Below, piece by piece: positions 33,717 to 42,596 of a DNA stretch of 64,000 nt. A model generated the notes under the pieces. That model was not told the origin of the DNA, made no database searches, and saw only the letters and a list, made by a program, of their open reading frames with translations. Origin of the DNA: Sphingosinicella sp963974575 (GTDB lineage: Bacteria > Pseudomonadota > Alphaproteobacteria > Sphingomonadales > Sphingomonadaceae); NCBI RefSeq assembly GCF_963974575.1, contig NZ_CAXBBQ010000007.1, positions 166,567 to 230,566 of the forward strand, given 5' to 3'. The position numbers and the translations under genes are program-made. The stretch's first letter is position 1; every line of letters starts with the position of its first letter.

Positions 33717-34868
33717 ATGACCCTATCAAGGCGAACGCTTGTAGCCGGTACAATGATCAGCGTGCTGTTTTGCGGGAGTGCATTTGCAGCCGATACCAGC
33801 GCCGTCGCGGCGGCCATCGACAAGGCGGTGCAGGGCGCGATTGCGGCTGGTGAGAGCCCCGGCCTTCAGGTCGCGGTTTACAAGGACGGCGCGCCCGTTC
33901 TGGTGAAGGGCTACGGTTCCGCCAATCTCGAGCTGAACGTGCCGGTGAACAACGACAGCATTTTCCGCATCGGATCGGTCACCAAGCAATTCACGGCGGC
34001 GGCGCTCCTGAAGCTCGAGGAAGAGGGCAAGCTCTCGCTCGACGACAAGCTTTCGAAATACTACCCCGATTTCCCGCGCGCCGCGGACGTGACGCTAAAG
34101 CAGATGCTGCATCACACCTCCGGCATCCACAGCTACACCGATGATCCAAGCTTCCTTCAGGAAGCCGGGCTGAAGCGCACGACGGACGAATGGGTCGCGC
34201 ATTTCGCGAAGATGCCGAAGACGCAGGATTTCGAGCCGGGCACGGGCTGGAACTACAGCAATACCGCCTATTTCATTCTGGGCGGGGTCATCGAGAAGGC
34301 GGAAAAGAAACCGCTTGCGAACGTCCTGCAGGAGCGTTTCTTCGGTCCGCTCGGCCTCACGCATACTGCGCTTGACGATGAAAGCGTGATCCTGCCGGGC
34401 CGCGTCGCGGGCTATGACGGGACCGGGCCCAATCAGTTCAAGAATGCGGCGTTCATTTCGATGACCGTGCCGGGCGCGGCGGGCGCCATGCGCTCGTCGG
34501 CGAACGATCTTGCGCGCTGGAACGCCGCGCTGTTCGGCGGCAAGGTTCTGAAGCCCGCGTCGTTCAAGGCGATGATCACGCCGGGCAAGCTAAACAATGG
34601 GCAGAACAGCACGACCGCCGTCAAGGATCGTCCGGCCGACATGCCGCCGTTCGAATATGGCTATGCGCTGTTCATGGGGGATGTCGACGGGCACCAGCGT
34701 ATCGGTCACGGCGGCGGCATCTTCGGATTCAATACGTCGCTGAACGAATTCCCGAAGGATCGCCTCACCGTTTCTGTCATCGCGAACAGCATCGGCAAGG
34801 ATGTCGGCGCGGGCAAGATCGCGGACCGTATCGAACGCATCGCGCTCGGTCTGCCACCCAAGAAATAA
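33717..34868 (+). CDS. Serine hydrolase of the beta-lactamase/D,D-peptidase superfamily
   Basis: 383 residues from ATG 33717, which has GAGGT upstream and a signal peptide (TLSRRTLVAGTMISVLFCGSAFA). An ATG at 33693 overlaps the previous stop and is the alternative. Active-site Ser87-x-x-Lys90 (IGSVTKQF), tyrosine motif NYSNTAYF near 180, and HGGGIFGF near 325. Related enzymes are esterases, D-aminopeptidases or penicillin-binding-protein-like peptidases. With the D-amino-acid neighbours, a D-amino peptide or amide is the likeliest substrate. Confidence 0.85.
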   Translation: MTLSRRTLVAGTMISVLFCGSAFAADTSAVAAAIDKAVQGAIAAGESPGLQVAVYKDGAPVLVKGYGSANLELNVPVNNDSIFRIGSVTKQFTAAALLKLEEEGKLSLDDKLSKYYPDFPRAADVTLKQMLHHTSGIHSYTDDPSFLQEAGLKRTTDEWVAHFAKMPKTQDFEPGTGWNYSNTAYFILGGVIEKAEKKPLANVLQERFFGPLGLTHTALDDESVILPGRVAGYDGTGPNQFKNAAFISMTVPGAAGAMRSSANDLARWNAALFGGKVLKPASFKAMITPGKLNNGQNSTTAVKDRPADMPPFEYGYALFMGDVDGHQRIGHGGGIFGFNTSLNEFPKDRLTVSVIANSIGKDVGAGKIADRIERIALGLPPKK

Positions 34869-34909
34869 TTGTCTGGCGGGCCGGAATGGATGCCGGCCCG
34901 CCAATTTCT

Positions 34910-35575
34910 TTATCGGGGCACCATCCGAATTCGTGCGGCAAGATTAGTGTGGGAATCCGGGGCGTAGCGAGGCTCGAGTCCGAGCGCGCGTTCGAACTCC
35001 GTAATCGCGGTAAGGTCCGTGTCGGTGTCACCGTCGATGCTGATTGCCGCGTGCGCAAGTACACCGAGCCACCCGCCACGCTTTCGGACGAGACAGGCCG
35101 TCCCCGCGATCTTTTGCCCGACCGAGACGATGTTGAAGCGTCCGTCGCAGTAGCTGCCCGCCACCCAGCCTGTTTCGGCGGCAACGCCGATGGCGGCGAA
35201 CCCGGCGGTCAGGCGGCGTGTGAAACGCTCGAAGCGCGTGTTGATGTCGACCGTGCCGGTGGGCGCGATATCGTACAGGCTGAAATTCAATATGCCGGGC
35301 CTGTGAACCACTGTTGTGCCGCCGCTTGCGCGGACGAACACGGGCCAGCCGCGCGCGCTGCTGGCCGCAGCGGCCTCCGCGAAGCGCTCCATGCGCGCGA
35401 ACCGCCGCGTCGTCACGAGACAGCGGCTGTTCGTCCACAGCCGCGCGTATCCCGCAGCGCGCTGGTCGTCGAGCAGCGCCTCGAGCAGCCGCTCATCCTC
35501 CACGATCGCCGCCTCGCCGTTCCCGTGCGCGATGGACGCATTGGGCGCGAGCGCACGGGCAAGGGCGTCGAGCAA
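34910..35575 (-). CDS. Lipoate-protein ligase family enzyme of the E1/lipoyl operon
   Basis: 221 residues from TTG 35575. The BPL/LplA fold is visible: RASGGTTVVHRPGILNFSL (residues 82-100) matches the RRxSGGGxVxH ligand loop with Thr replacing Gly, and QKIAGTA has the catalytic-type Lys155. It probably attaches lipoate or octanoate to a carrier. It is immediately downstream of a free-standing lipoyl protein, so that protein is its likely partner. The start is uncertain because no ribosome site is visible; CTG 35584 overlapping the stop is possible. Confidence 0.75.
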   Translation of the reverse strand: MLDALARALAPNASIAHGNGEAAIVEDERLLEALLDDQRAAGYARLWTNSRCLVTTRRFARMERFAEAAAASSARGWPVFVRASGGTTVVHRPGILNFSLYDIAPTGTVDINTRFERFTRRLTAGFAAIGVAAETGWVAGSYCDGRFNIVSVGQKIAGTACLVRKRGGWLGVLAHAAISIDGDTDTDLTAITEFERALGLEPRYAPDSHTNLAARIRMVPR

Positions 35576-35580
35576 GGGGG

Positions 35581-35811
35581 TCAGCCGATGCGGCCCACAA
35601 CCTCTCCCGCCGCAACGGCGGTTTCGGCCGGAACGTCGATATGAAGCGTGCCGGACGCTGGCGCCGTGAGCTCGAAGCTCGATTTTTCCACCATGATCTC
35701 GGCAACGATGGCGCCCTCTGCGACTGCGTCGCCATCGGCATAAAGCCATGCCGAAATAGCGGCCTCGCCGCTCTCGTTCCAGAGGCCGGTGGGGACGGTG
35801 ATATCGGTCAT
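35581..35811 (-). CDS. Free-standing lipoyl-domain carrier protein
   Basis: 76 residues, a single lipoyl/biotinyl barrel: WNESGEAAISAWLYADGDAV, then VEKSSFELTAPASGTLH with modified Lys43. It is the length of one E2 lipoyl domain, with no linker, subunit-binding or catalytic region. It lies between E1beta (4 bp) and a lipoate-ligase gene (5 bp). Expected to carry acyl groups or electrons from the adjacent E1. The Lys context EKSSFE is closer to lipoyl than biotin carriers. Confidence 0.85.
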   Translation of the reverse strand: MTDITVPTGLWNESGEAAISAWLYADGDAVAEGAIVAEIMVEKSSFELTAPASGTLHIDVPAETAVAAGEVVGRIG

Positions 35812-35815
35812 CGGA

Positions 35816-36853
35816 TCATGGCTCCAGCATGGTGATTGCCGCCGCGGTTACCTTGTCGGCGTCGGGCAATACGAAATGTTCCATCACCGGCGTGAACGGC
35901 ACGGGGATGTCGGGGTGGGCGATACGGCGCGGGGCGGCGCGAAGCGGAATTCCGGCCTCGCAGACGCTGGCGATGATTTCCGCGCCGACGCCGTAGCTCA
36001 TGTAATCGTCATCCACAACCAGCAGCCGTCCGGTCTTCCGTACGGAGTCGCGCACGGTTTCGCGGTCGAGTGGCGCGATGCTGCGCAGGTCGATGACCTC
36101 GGCGGAATGGACCTGCTTTTCGAGCCGCGCGGCGGCATCGAGCGCGTGATGGACGCTGAGCCCGAGCCCGACGAGCGTGATGTCGCTGCCCTCGCGCACG
36201 ATTGCTGCCTTGCCGATCGGCACCACGTAATCGCCCTCGGGTGCATCCGTGATCGAACGCTGCACGGTGCCGAGCCAGCCCATGCCCTGCAGCGCCTTGT
36301 GATACATGAACACCACCGGATTCGGATCGCGGATCGCGGCCAGCATCAGCCCCTTGGCGTCGTGCGCGTTCGAAGGGATGACGACTTTGAGGCCGGGCAG
36401 GTGACCGAAGGTGGCGTAGAGCGTCTGGCTGTGCTGCCCGGCGTCCCCGTACCCTCCGCCGACGCTCGTCATCAGCACCATCGGGCAGGTGACTTGTCCG
36501 CCCGAAAAATAGCTCTGCTTCGCCGCGAGATTGTAAATCGCGTCCATGCACACGCCGAAGAAATCGACGAACATCAATTCAACGATCGGACGCATGCCGG
36601 CGGCGGCAAGGCCGACCGCCGCACCGATGAACGCGGTTTCCGAAATCGGCGTATCGCGCACGCGCTCCGCGCCGAATTTATCGAGAAGGCCCGTCGTCGT
36701 GCCGAACACGCCGCCGAGCTGGCCGATATCCTCACCCATCACGAGCACGGAGGGGTCGCGCTCCATCTCCTGGCCGATGGCCTCGGAAATGGCGCGCGCG
36801 ATGGTCAGGCGCCGCGCGGGGCGGGGCGCCGTGATGGTTTCAGGCGAAGACAT
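35816..36853 (-). CDS. 2-oxoacid (or acyloin) dehydrogenase E1 beta subunit
   Basis: 345 residues. MGEDIGQLGGVFGTTTGLLDKFG near residue 35, then VGGGYGDAGQHSQTLYATFGHLPG and EVIDLRSIAPLDRETV, the pattern of the AcoB/PdhB family. With the E1alpha it should make a thiamine-diphosphate enzyme cleaving a 2-oxoacid or an acyloin such as acetoin. The ATG at 36853 overlaps the E1alpha stop by 14 nt. It is not part of the bkd operon at 15-18 kb. Confidence 0.85.
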   Translation of the reverse strand: MSSPETITAPRPARRLTIARAISEAIGQEMERDPSVLVMGEDIGQLGGVFGTTTGLLDKFGAERVRDTPISETAFIGAAVGLAAAGMRPIVELMFVDFFGVCMDAIYNLAAKQSYFSGGQVTCPMVLMTSVGGGYGDAGQHSQTLYATFGHLPGLKVVIPSNAHDAKGLMLAAIRDPNPVVFMYHKALQGMGWLGTVQRSITDAPEGDYVVPIGKAAIVREGSDITLVGLGLSVHHALDAAARLEKQVHSAEVIDLRSIAPLDRETVRDSVRKTGRLLVVDDDYMSYGVGAEIIASVCEAGIPLRAAPRRIAHPDIPVPFTPVMEHFVLPDADKVTAAAITMLEP

Positions 36854-37820
36854 GGGCGAACGCTTCCTCCGGCTGGGGATAGGCGGCGGCGCGCGCGGCG
36901 GCGAACGCAGCGTCGACAGCGGCGCGCGCATCGGCTTCCGCTTTGTCGAGATCGGCGGCATCGAAGCCGTCGGCGATCAGGCGGTCGCGGTACACGGGGA
37001 TCGGGTCGGCGGCTTTCAGGCGCTCGACCTCGCCCGCCGGGCGATAGCCCTCTGCATCGCCCATGAAATGGCCTTCGAGGCGACATGTCTCGATCTCGAT
37101 CAAGGACGGGCCTTCGCCGCGCCGGGCGCGGGCGATCGCCTCCCCGGCGACCGCATGGACGGCATCGGGATCGTTGCCGGGGATGAAGTGCCCCGGCATC
37201 GCATAGGCGGCGGCACGGTCGGCATTGCGCGCGACCGCCGTGCAATCGCGCTTCGCGACGGAAATGCCATAGGCATTGTCCTCGATCACGAAGACGGCGG
37301 GCACCTTCCAGACCGATGCGAGATTGAGCGCTTCGTGGAACGCGCCCTGGTTCGCCGCGCCTTCGCCGAGGAACGCGACCGCGACATGATCCTCGCCGCG
37401 CAGCTTGCTTGCGAGCGCGGCGCCGACAGCGGGGCCGAGACCCTGTGCGATGATGCCCGAGCAGGCGAAATTCACGCGTGCGTCGAACAGGTGCATGTGG
37501 CCGCCGCGCCCGCCGGAAAGCCCGGTCGCCTTGCCGAAGATCTCCGCCGCCATCGCATCAAGGTTTACGCCCTTGGCGATGGCGACATGGTGCGGGCGGT
37601 GCGTCGCCGTCACCGTGTCGCCGGGGCGCAGGTGCGCGCAGACGCCCACGGCGCACGGCTCCTGCCCGTCGGACAGGTGCATCTCGCCCGGCAGCGGCCC
37701 CTTCGCCATGTTGAACACGGGGGTCTTGCCCTCGAAATAGGCGGGCTTGATCAGCGCTTCGAAATGGCGGCTCTTCACCATCGTGCCGTACATCCAGAGC
37801 CGGTCGCTGCGGTTGCTCAT
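36840..37820 (-). CDS. 2-oxoacid (or acyloin) dehydrogenase E1 alpha subunit
   Basis: 326 residues. TPP-binding site GEGAANQGAFHEALNLASVWKVPAVFVIEDN (about 157-187 in the chain), and GGRGGHMHLF near 118, which is typical of pyruvate and acetoin dehydrogenase alpha subunits. Its ATG at 37820 makes an ATGA overlap with the SDR stop. Pyruvate-type or AcoA-type substrate cannot be separated by eye. The SDR and divergent acyl-CoA synthetase suggest an acyloin or 2-oxoacid pathway. Confidence 0.85.
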   Translation of the reverse strand: MSNRSDRLWMYGTMVKSRHFEALIKPAYFEGKTPVFNMAKGPLPGEMHLSDGQEPCAVGVCAHLRPGDTVTATHRPHHVAIAKGVNLDAMAAEIFGKATGLSGGRGGHMHLFDARVNFACSGIIAQGLGPAVGAALASKLRGEDHVAVAFLGEGAANQGAFHEALNLASVWKVPAVFVIEDNAYGISVAKRDCTAVARNADRAAAYAMPGHFIPGNDPDAVHAVAGEAIARARRGEGPSLIEIETCRLEGHFMGDAEGYRPAGEVERLKAADPIPVYRDRLIADGFDAADLDKAEADARAAVDAAFAAARAAAYPQPEEAFAHVFA

Positions 37821-38599
37821 CGCGCCACCCAGCCGCCGTCGATGACAAGCTCGATGCCGGTCACGAAGCGCGCCTCGTCGCTGGCGAGGTAGACCGCGCC
37901 CATCGCGATGTCCTCGGGCAGCCCCACGGCGTTCAGCGGGCAGAGCGCCGCCACCGCCCCCCACGGATCGTCCGCCGGGATCGAACCTTCGCGCACCCAG
38001 CCTTCCACAGCCATTTCCAGCATCGGCGTGCGGATGCAGCCGGGGTGGACCGAATTGCAGCGGATCGGCAGTCCGTGCGCGGCCCATTCGATGGCAAGGC
38101 TCTTCGTCATGTGCCGGACGGCGCCTTTGGAGGTGTTGTAGGCGAGCTGGTCGGGATAGCCGACGAGACCGGCGATCGAGGACACGTTGATGACGCTCGC
38201 GGGATGGCCCGCGCCGCCGCCTTTCGCGAGCAGGTCCTGAAATGTGCGGCAACCGAGGAAGATCCCGTCGACGTTCACCGCCATCAGCCCGCGCCAGTCG
38301 GCCAGGCTGTGCTCGGTCATCGGTTTTACGAGCTCGACGCCCGCGTTGTTGACGAGGATTGAGAGCTTGCCGTGCGCGGCCTCAATATGCGCGGCGGTCT
38401 TCGCCCAGTCGGCTTCGCTCGTCACGTCGAGCGCAAGCGGCGCCGCGCCGATTTCGGCGGCGAGCGCCTCGACACCCACGAAATTGCGATCGGCTGCAAT
38501 CACGGCTGCGCCTTCGCGCGCCATCGCACGGGCTACGCCTGCGCCGATTCCCTGCGCCGCGCCCGTCACCAGCGCGATCTTGCCCTGCAACCTGCCCAT
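37817..38599 (-). CDS. Short-chain dehydrogenase/reductase (SDR)
   Basis: 260 residues. Classical SDR: NAD-binding loop VTGAAQGIGAGVA (about 11-24), NNAG motif VNNAGVE (about 89), catalytic Ser/Tyr/Lys seen in NVSSIAGLVGYPDQLAYNTSKGAV, and the C-terminal LASDEARFVTGIELVIDGGW. Expected to oxidise or reduce an alcohol/ketone, for instance acetoin-type, upstream of the E1 reaction. It is the first gene of the five-gene minus-strand operon; the AraC gene upstream is 77 bp away. Confidence 0.9.
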   Translation of the reverse strand: MGRLQGKIALVTGAAQGIGAGVARAMAREGAAVIAADRNFVGVEALAAEIGAAPLALDVTSEADWAKTAAHIEAAHGKLSILVNNAGVELVKPMTEHSLADWRGLMAVNVDGIFLGCRTFQDLLAKGGGAGHPASVINVSSIAGLVGYPDQLAYNTSKGAVRHMTKSLAIEWAAHGLPIRCNSVHPGCIRTPMLEMAVEGWVREGSIPADDPWGAVAALCPLNAVGLPEDIAMGAVYLASDEARFVTGIELVIDGGWVAR

Positions 38600-38676
38600 A
38601 AGCCTCCCCTCAGCACGTCTTTTGAGAAAAAGACCTACGGGAGCGAGGCTGTCGTGGCTTGCGCCAGAACGGCGGC

Positions 38677-39669
38677 TTACTTGAACAGGAGGGAACTCCG
38701 TTCGTCGTCCGCCGCGCGCGCTGCGGTTTGCCGGTAGTCGCGCGGCGAAAGGCCGAAGGCGTCGCGGAAGGCGTGGCTGAAGTGCGAGGCATCGGCAAAG
38801 CCGTGCCGCATCGCGATCTGCGTGATGCTGTAGCCCGCCATCGTGCGGCTCGCGAGGTCGCTGCGCGCCGCCATCAGCCGCCGCTCGCGAATCCAGGTGC
38901 CGACCGTGACGCCGAATTCCTCGAACAGGCGGTGGAGATAGCGCGGGCTGAAACGGAACGCCGCCGCGATGGTTGCGGCGGAGAGTGCGGGATCGCCCAG
39001 ATGGGCCAGGATGTGTTCCTGCACACGGCCCAGCAGCGCGCGGCGGAAGGCGCTGCCCGCGATGCGGTCCGGCTCCGGGCGGAAGGCGGCGGCGAGCAGC
39101 TCGACCGTCGCGCGCAGCACGGCGGTGCGGTCCTGCGGGTCCACAGTCTCGACCGTGCGGTGGATCTGGCGCAGGTGCGAGAGCAGGATGGAGCCGAGGC
39201 CGGCACTGCCGTCCACGGAAAGGCCGCACATGTCCTCGATGCCCGGCACGATGGTCGTCGCCATGCGGTGCGGGATCAGGATCGAAAGCTGGTGCAGCTC
39301 ACGCGTGTTTTTGAACATTGCCGGGCGGGTGCTGTCCCAAACCGAAATGATGTCGGGGCGGACCACCGACTCGTTTCGTCCTTGCTGCAGCAGGCATTCG
39401 CCTTCTTCGAAATAGAGGAGGCAGAAATAATCATCCTCGCCGCGTTTCACGTCCTCCACAGTGCGGAAACCTGCGATGGGGTCGCAGACGACCTGCGTGA
39501 ACACGAAATCGTTGATGGCGCGGCGGCGGACCTTGGCGCCGTAGCGTTCCTTGTCCGCGCCCGCCAGGCTCCAGTGGAAATGCGTGCGGTCCAGCACCTC
39601 CTGAAAGCCAGGGAGCTGCCGTGGCGGCGGCAGCGACGCAGAACTCCACCGCTCTTCGCTCAGAAGCAT
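38677..39669 (-). CDS. AraC family transcriptional regulator
   Basis: 330 residues. An N-terminal ligand-binding region (about 1-190) of the FeaR/AraC_binding_2 type precedes two C-terminal HTH motifs (LSAATIAAAFRFSPRYLHRLFEEFGVTVGTWIRERRL and GYSITQIAMRHGFADASHFSHAFRDAFGLSPRDYR). ATG at 39669 has a GGAGGG site. It is divergent from a TBDR operon (281 bp) and precedes the SDR-E1 operon, so it may control both. Many relatives control aromatic or amine catabolism. Confidence 0.88.
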   Translation of the reverse strand: MLLSEERWSSASLPPPRQLPGFQEVLDRTHFHWSLAGADKERYGAKVRRRAINDFVFTQVVCDPIAGFRTVEDVKRGEDDYFCLLYFEEGECLLQQGRNESVVRPDIISVWDSTRPAMFKNTRELHQLSILIPHRMATTIVPGIEDMCGLSVDGSAGLGSILLSHLRQIHRTVETVDPQDRTAVLRATVELLAAAFRPEPDRIAGSAFRRALLGRVQEHILAHLGDPALSAATIAAAFRFSPRYLHRLFEEFGVTVGTWIRERRLMAARSDLASRTMAGYSITQIAMRHGFADASHFSHAFRDAFGLSPRDYRQTAARAADDERSSLLFK

Positions 39670-39950
39670 ATGTCCAACCCTCCCCGACCTGGCAGGCTAT
39701 GCCTGTCCGTCGCGCGATGCAATCGGCATGGCGTGCGGGTTCGCGCTCACCCAAGAGTTGCGTCGCCTTGGCGCAAGTTGTTTGCCGGAGGTTGCCGAAA
39801 CCTTGTCGTTCGGGTGCGCGGAACGGTTCACAGCCAACCAAATTTTGCGCCGCTCAGGTGCATGATCGAAGCGCCCCGCGCTGCCTAAAAGGAGGGTATG
39901 AACATGGCGCTCCCATGCAGGGCGCCCGCATAACCTTGAGGGGGAGTTTT

Positions 39951-42170
39951 ATGAAAAGCCGTTTCCGTTCGTCGCTTTATGCCGCCGTTGCCGTCTCCGC
40001 GCTTGCGGCGAGCGCTCCGGCTTTGGCGCAGGAGGCAGATGCGGCCGCCCCGACCGGCGGTGTCGAAGAGATCGTCATCACCGCCCAGAAGCGCGCGCAG
40101 AATCTTCAGGAAGTGCCGATCTCGGTCACGGCCTTCAGCGATACCGCCATCCGCGAGGCGGGCTTCACCAACAGTCTCTCCATCGGCGACCAGGTCCCCA
40201 ACCTCGAAATCAAGACGTTCGGCGGCGTTCCCAACATTTTCATTCGCGGCGTCGGCAACAACGATTTCAACGCCTCCTCGATCGGCCCGATCAGCATATA
40301 CCGCGACGATGTGGTGGTGGCGTCCACGGGCAGCCAAATCTTCTCGCTGTTTGATCTTGAACGCATCGAGGTCGTGCGCGGGCCGCAGGGGACGCTGTTC
40401 GGCAAGAACACCACGGGCGGCGCGATCCAGTTCTTCTCGAAGCTGCCGGGCGACGAATTCGAAGGCAATGCCCGCTTCGGTTACGGCCGCTTCGATCTGT
40501 TCGAGGCTGAAGCCGCGGCGAGCCTCCCGCTCGGCGAAGGGCTCTCTCTGCGCGTCGCGGGCGTCGTCCGCCGCCGCGACGGCGAGAAGACGAACCTCTA
40601 CACCGGCGACGACGCGATCAACGTCGACGAAGCCGCCGCACGCGCGATCCTGCGCTGGCACCCGAGCGCCGACACCGACGTGCGCCTCTCCGTGGGCGGC
40701 GGTCGCGATCGTAGCGATTATCTCGAAAACAAGCCCATCGGCACGATCAACGGCGCCGATCTCTTCGGCTACACCGATCCCTATCCGGACAATGCTAAAC
40801 TGTTGAATTTCAATGGACCTTCGCGCAATCACAGCGACAATCTGTTCATCAACCTCAACATCACGCAGAGTGTCGGTGACCTCACTTTCAAGTCGATCAC
40901 CGGCTACGACAAAAGCGACGTCGACAACCGTGTAGATGTCGACGGTGGACCCTTCCGCATCGACGAGATTACCTTCCTCACGGATGCGAAGCAGTTCACG
41001 CAGGAATTCCAGCTCGCCTACGACAGCGGCCCCCTCAACGCGATCGGTGGACTCTTTCACTTCCAGGAAAATCTAGACGCCGACAGCAACGCCGACCTCC
41101 TCGGCGAACTCAGCTTCGCAGACGGCGCGCTCCCGCTCGTCACGCGCGCCACGCGCAAGAACAAGGCCTACGCGATTTTCGGGCAGGCGACCTATGCGGT
41201 CGCCCCCGCATTCCGCGTGACGCTCGGCGGGCGCTACACGATCGACAAGGTGCGCGTTACCCACCAGGCCGACCTTGTGCCCGGTTTCTTTGACGCCGAC
41301 ATTCCTGACGGCGCACCCGTGCCCCTGGTGCCGTTCGCGCGGCTGAAGGATACGTTCAAATCCTTCTCGTGGCGCATCGGCGCGGACTACGACATAACCG
41401 ACGACGTGCTCGCCTACGCCAGCATCGACAAGGGCTTCAAGGCCGGCGGCTTCAACATCGGCATCATCACCAGCGTCGCGGAACGCACGCAGGTCGATCC
41501 AGAATACCTGACGTCGTACGAAATCGGCCTCAAGAGCACGCTCTTCGATCGCCGCCTGCGGCTCAATATCTCGGCGTTCTATTACGACTACACCGATCTG
41601 CAGGTGCTCTCGGTGAACCGGCAGGCGGGGAGCACGGTCCCGACGCTCGGGCTCGACAACGCGGCGGACGCCGAGATCAAGGGTATCGAGCTTGAAGCCA
41701 CCGCGCTTCCGACCGACTGGCTCGACCTTGGCCTCAACCTCGGCATCCTCGATGCGAAGTACAAGAACTACCTGTCGGGCGCGATCGACCCGGATACAGG
41801 CGACCCGCGCGATTTCTCGGGCAATCGCCTGCCGGGCGCACCGAAGTTCACGCTTTCCACCTTCGCGCAGGTAATGATCCCGGTCGGCGACTTCGAGACG
41901 CGCTGGCGCGCCGAATATAATTACACCGGCAAGAAATATTACAACAACGCCGAGAGCGATCTCATCAGCTCCGGCGAGGGCTACGGCCTTCTCAACCTGC
42001 GCGCCACGCTTGCCGATCCGGCAAAGGGCTGGGAGCTTGCCGCCTGGGCCAAGAACGTGACCGGCAAGGCCTATATCGTCGACGCCACAGACACGAGCGG
42101 CTTCGGCTTTGTGCCGCGCTACTACGGCGAGCGCGCCACCTACGGTGTCGAACTGTCGCTGCGCTTCTGA
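39951..42170 (+). CDS. TonB-dependent receptor linked to cupin and acyl-CoA synthetase
   Basis: 739 residues from ATG 39951 (GGGGGAG site 5-11 nt upstream). Signal peptide to PALAQ (residue 24), plug start EEIVITAQKRAQNLQEVPISVTAF, VEVVRGPQGTLFGKNTTGGA, and a barrel ending ERATYGVELSLRF. It is followed by a cupin (26 bp) and acyl-CoA synthetase (4 bp). Expected import of a small organic acid/ketone precursor. A longer reading frame upstream of 39951 is not credible as protein. Confidence 0.92.
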   Translation: MKSRFRSSLYAAVAVSALAASAPALAQEADAAAPTGGVEEIVITAQKRAQNLQEVPISVTAFSDTAIREAGFTNSLSIGDQVPNLEIKTFGGVPNIFIRGVGNNDFNASSIGPISIYRDDVVVASTGSQIFSLFDLERIEVVRGPQGTLFGKNTTGGAIQFFSKLPGDEFEGNARFGYGRFDLFEAEAAASLPLGEGLSLRVAGVVRRRDGEKTNLYTGDDAINVDEAAARAILRWHPSADTDVRLSVGGGRDRSDYLENKPIGTINGADLFGYTDPYPDNAKLLNFNGPSRNHSDNLFINLNITQSVGDLTFKSITGYDKSDVDNRVDVDGGPFRIDEITFLTDAKQFTQEFQLAYDSGPLNAIGGLFHFQENLDADSNADLLGELSFADGALPLVTRATRKNKAYAIFGQATYAVAPAFRVTLGGRYTIDKVRVTHQADLVPGFFDADIPDGAPVPLVPFARLKDTFKSFSWRIGADYDITDDVLAYASIDKGFKAGGFNIGIITSVAERTQVDPEYLTSYEIGLKSTLFDRRLRLNISAFYYDYTDLQVLSVNRQAGSTVPTLGLDNAADAEIKGIELEATALPTDWLDLGLNLGILDAKYKNYLSGAIDPDTGDPRDFSGNRLPGAPKFTLSTFAQVMIPVGDFETRWRAEYNYTGKKYYNNAESDLISSGEGYGLLNLRATLADPAKGWELAAWAKNVTGKAYIVDATDTSGFGFVPRYYGERATYGVELSLRF

Positions 42171-42196
42171 CCACCGGGAAAGGGTAATTCACCGCC

Positions 42197-42592
42197 ATGA
42201 TCGACGAACGCCTGACCACCCCCGCCGAAATGAAGTGGGCACCCATGACCGACGGGATCGAGGTTTGCCTCCTCTATTCGAGCGCGGAAACCGGACGCTG
42301 GACCGTGCTGTTCCGCGCCCAGCCGGGTAGCTTCTTCGGGCCGCACCGGCACCTCGGCGCGGGCGAATACTACGTGATCAAGGGCCGCATGTGCTACCGG
42401 ATGGGCGAAGCCGCGGCCGGGACATACGGCTACGAACCGCTCGATGTGGTGCATGATTACACCAACTTCCCGGAGTATACCGAGCTGCTGTTCACCAACT
42501 TTGGTCCAATTGCTTTTCTGGACGATAAGGGTGATGTGGCATCCATTCTCGATCACAAACTGCTCGAGGACATGACCGCAACAGCCGTTTGA
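42197..42592 (+). CDS. Cupin protein (dihydroxyacetophenone/diketone dioxygenase-like)
   Basis: 131 residues, single cupin. Metal site GPHRHLGAGEYYVIKG (about residues 48-63) with His/His/Glu; a second motif around EPLDVVHDYTNF. The opening WAPMTDGIEVCLLYSSAETGRWTVLFRAQPGSFFGPHRH recalls 2,4'-dihydroxyacetophenone dioxygenase and acetylacetone-cleaving cupins. If so, it would cleave a C-C bond next to a carbonyl, giving a carboxylic acid for the following acyl-CoA synthetase. Function inferred from context. Confidence 0.7.
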   Translation: MIDERLTTPAEMKWAPMTDGIEVCLLYSSAETGRWTVLFRAQPGSFFGPHRHLGAGEYYVIKGRMCYRMGEAAAGTYGYEPLDVVHDYTNFPEYTELLFTNFGPIAFLDDKGDVASILDHKLLEDMTATAV

Positions 42593-42596
42593 GACC

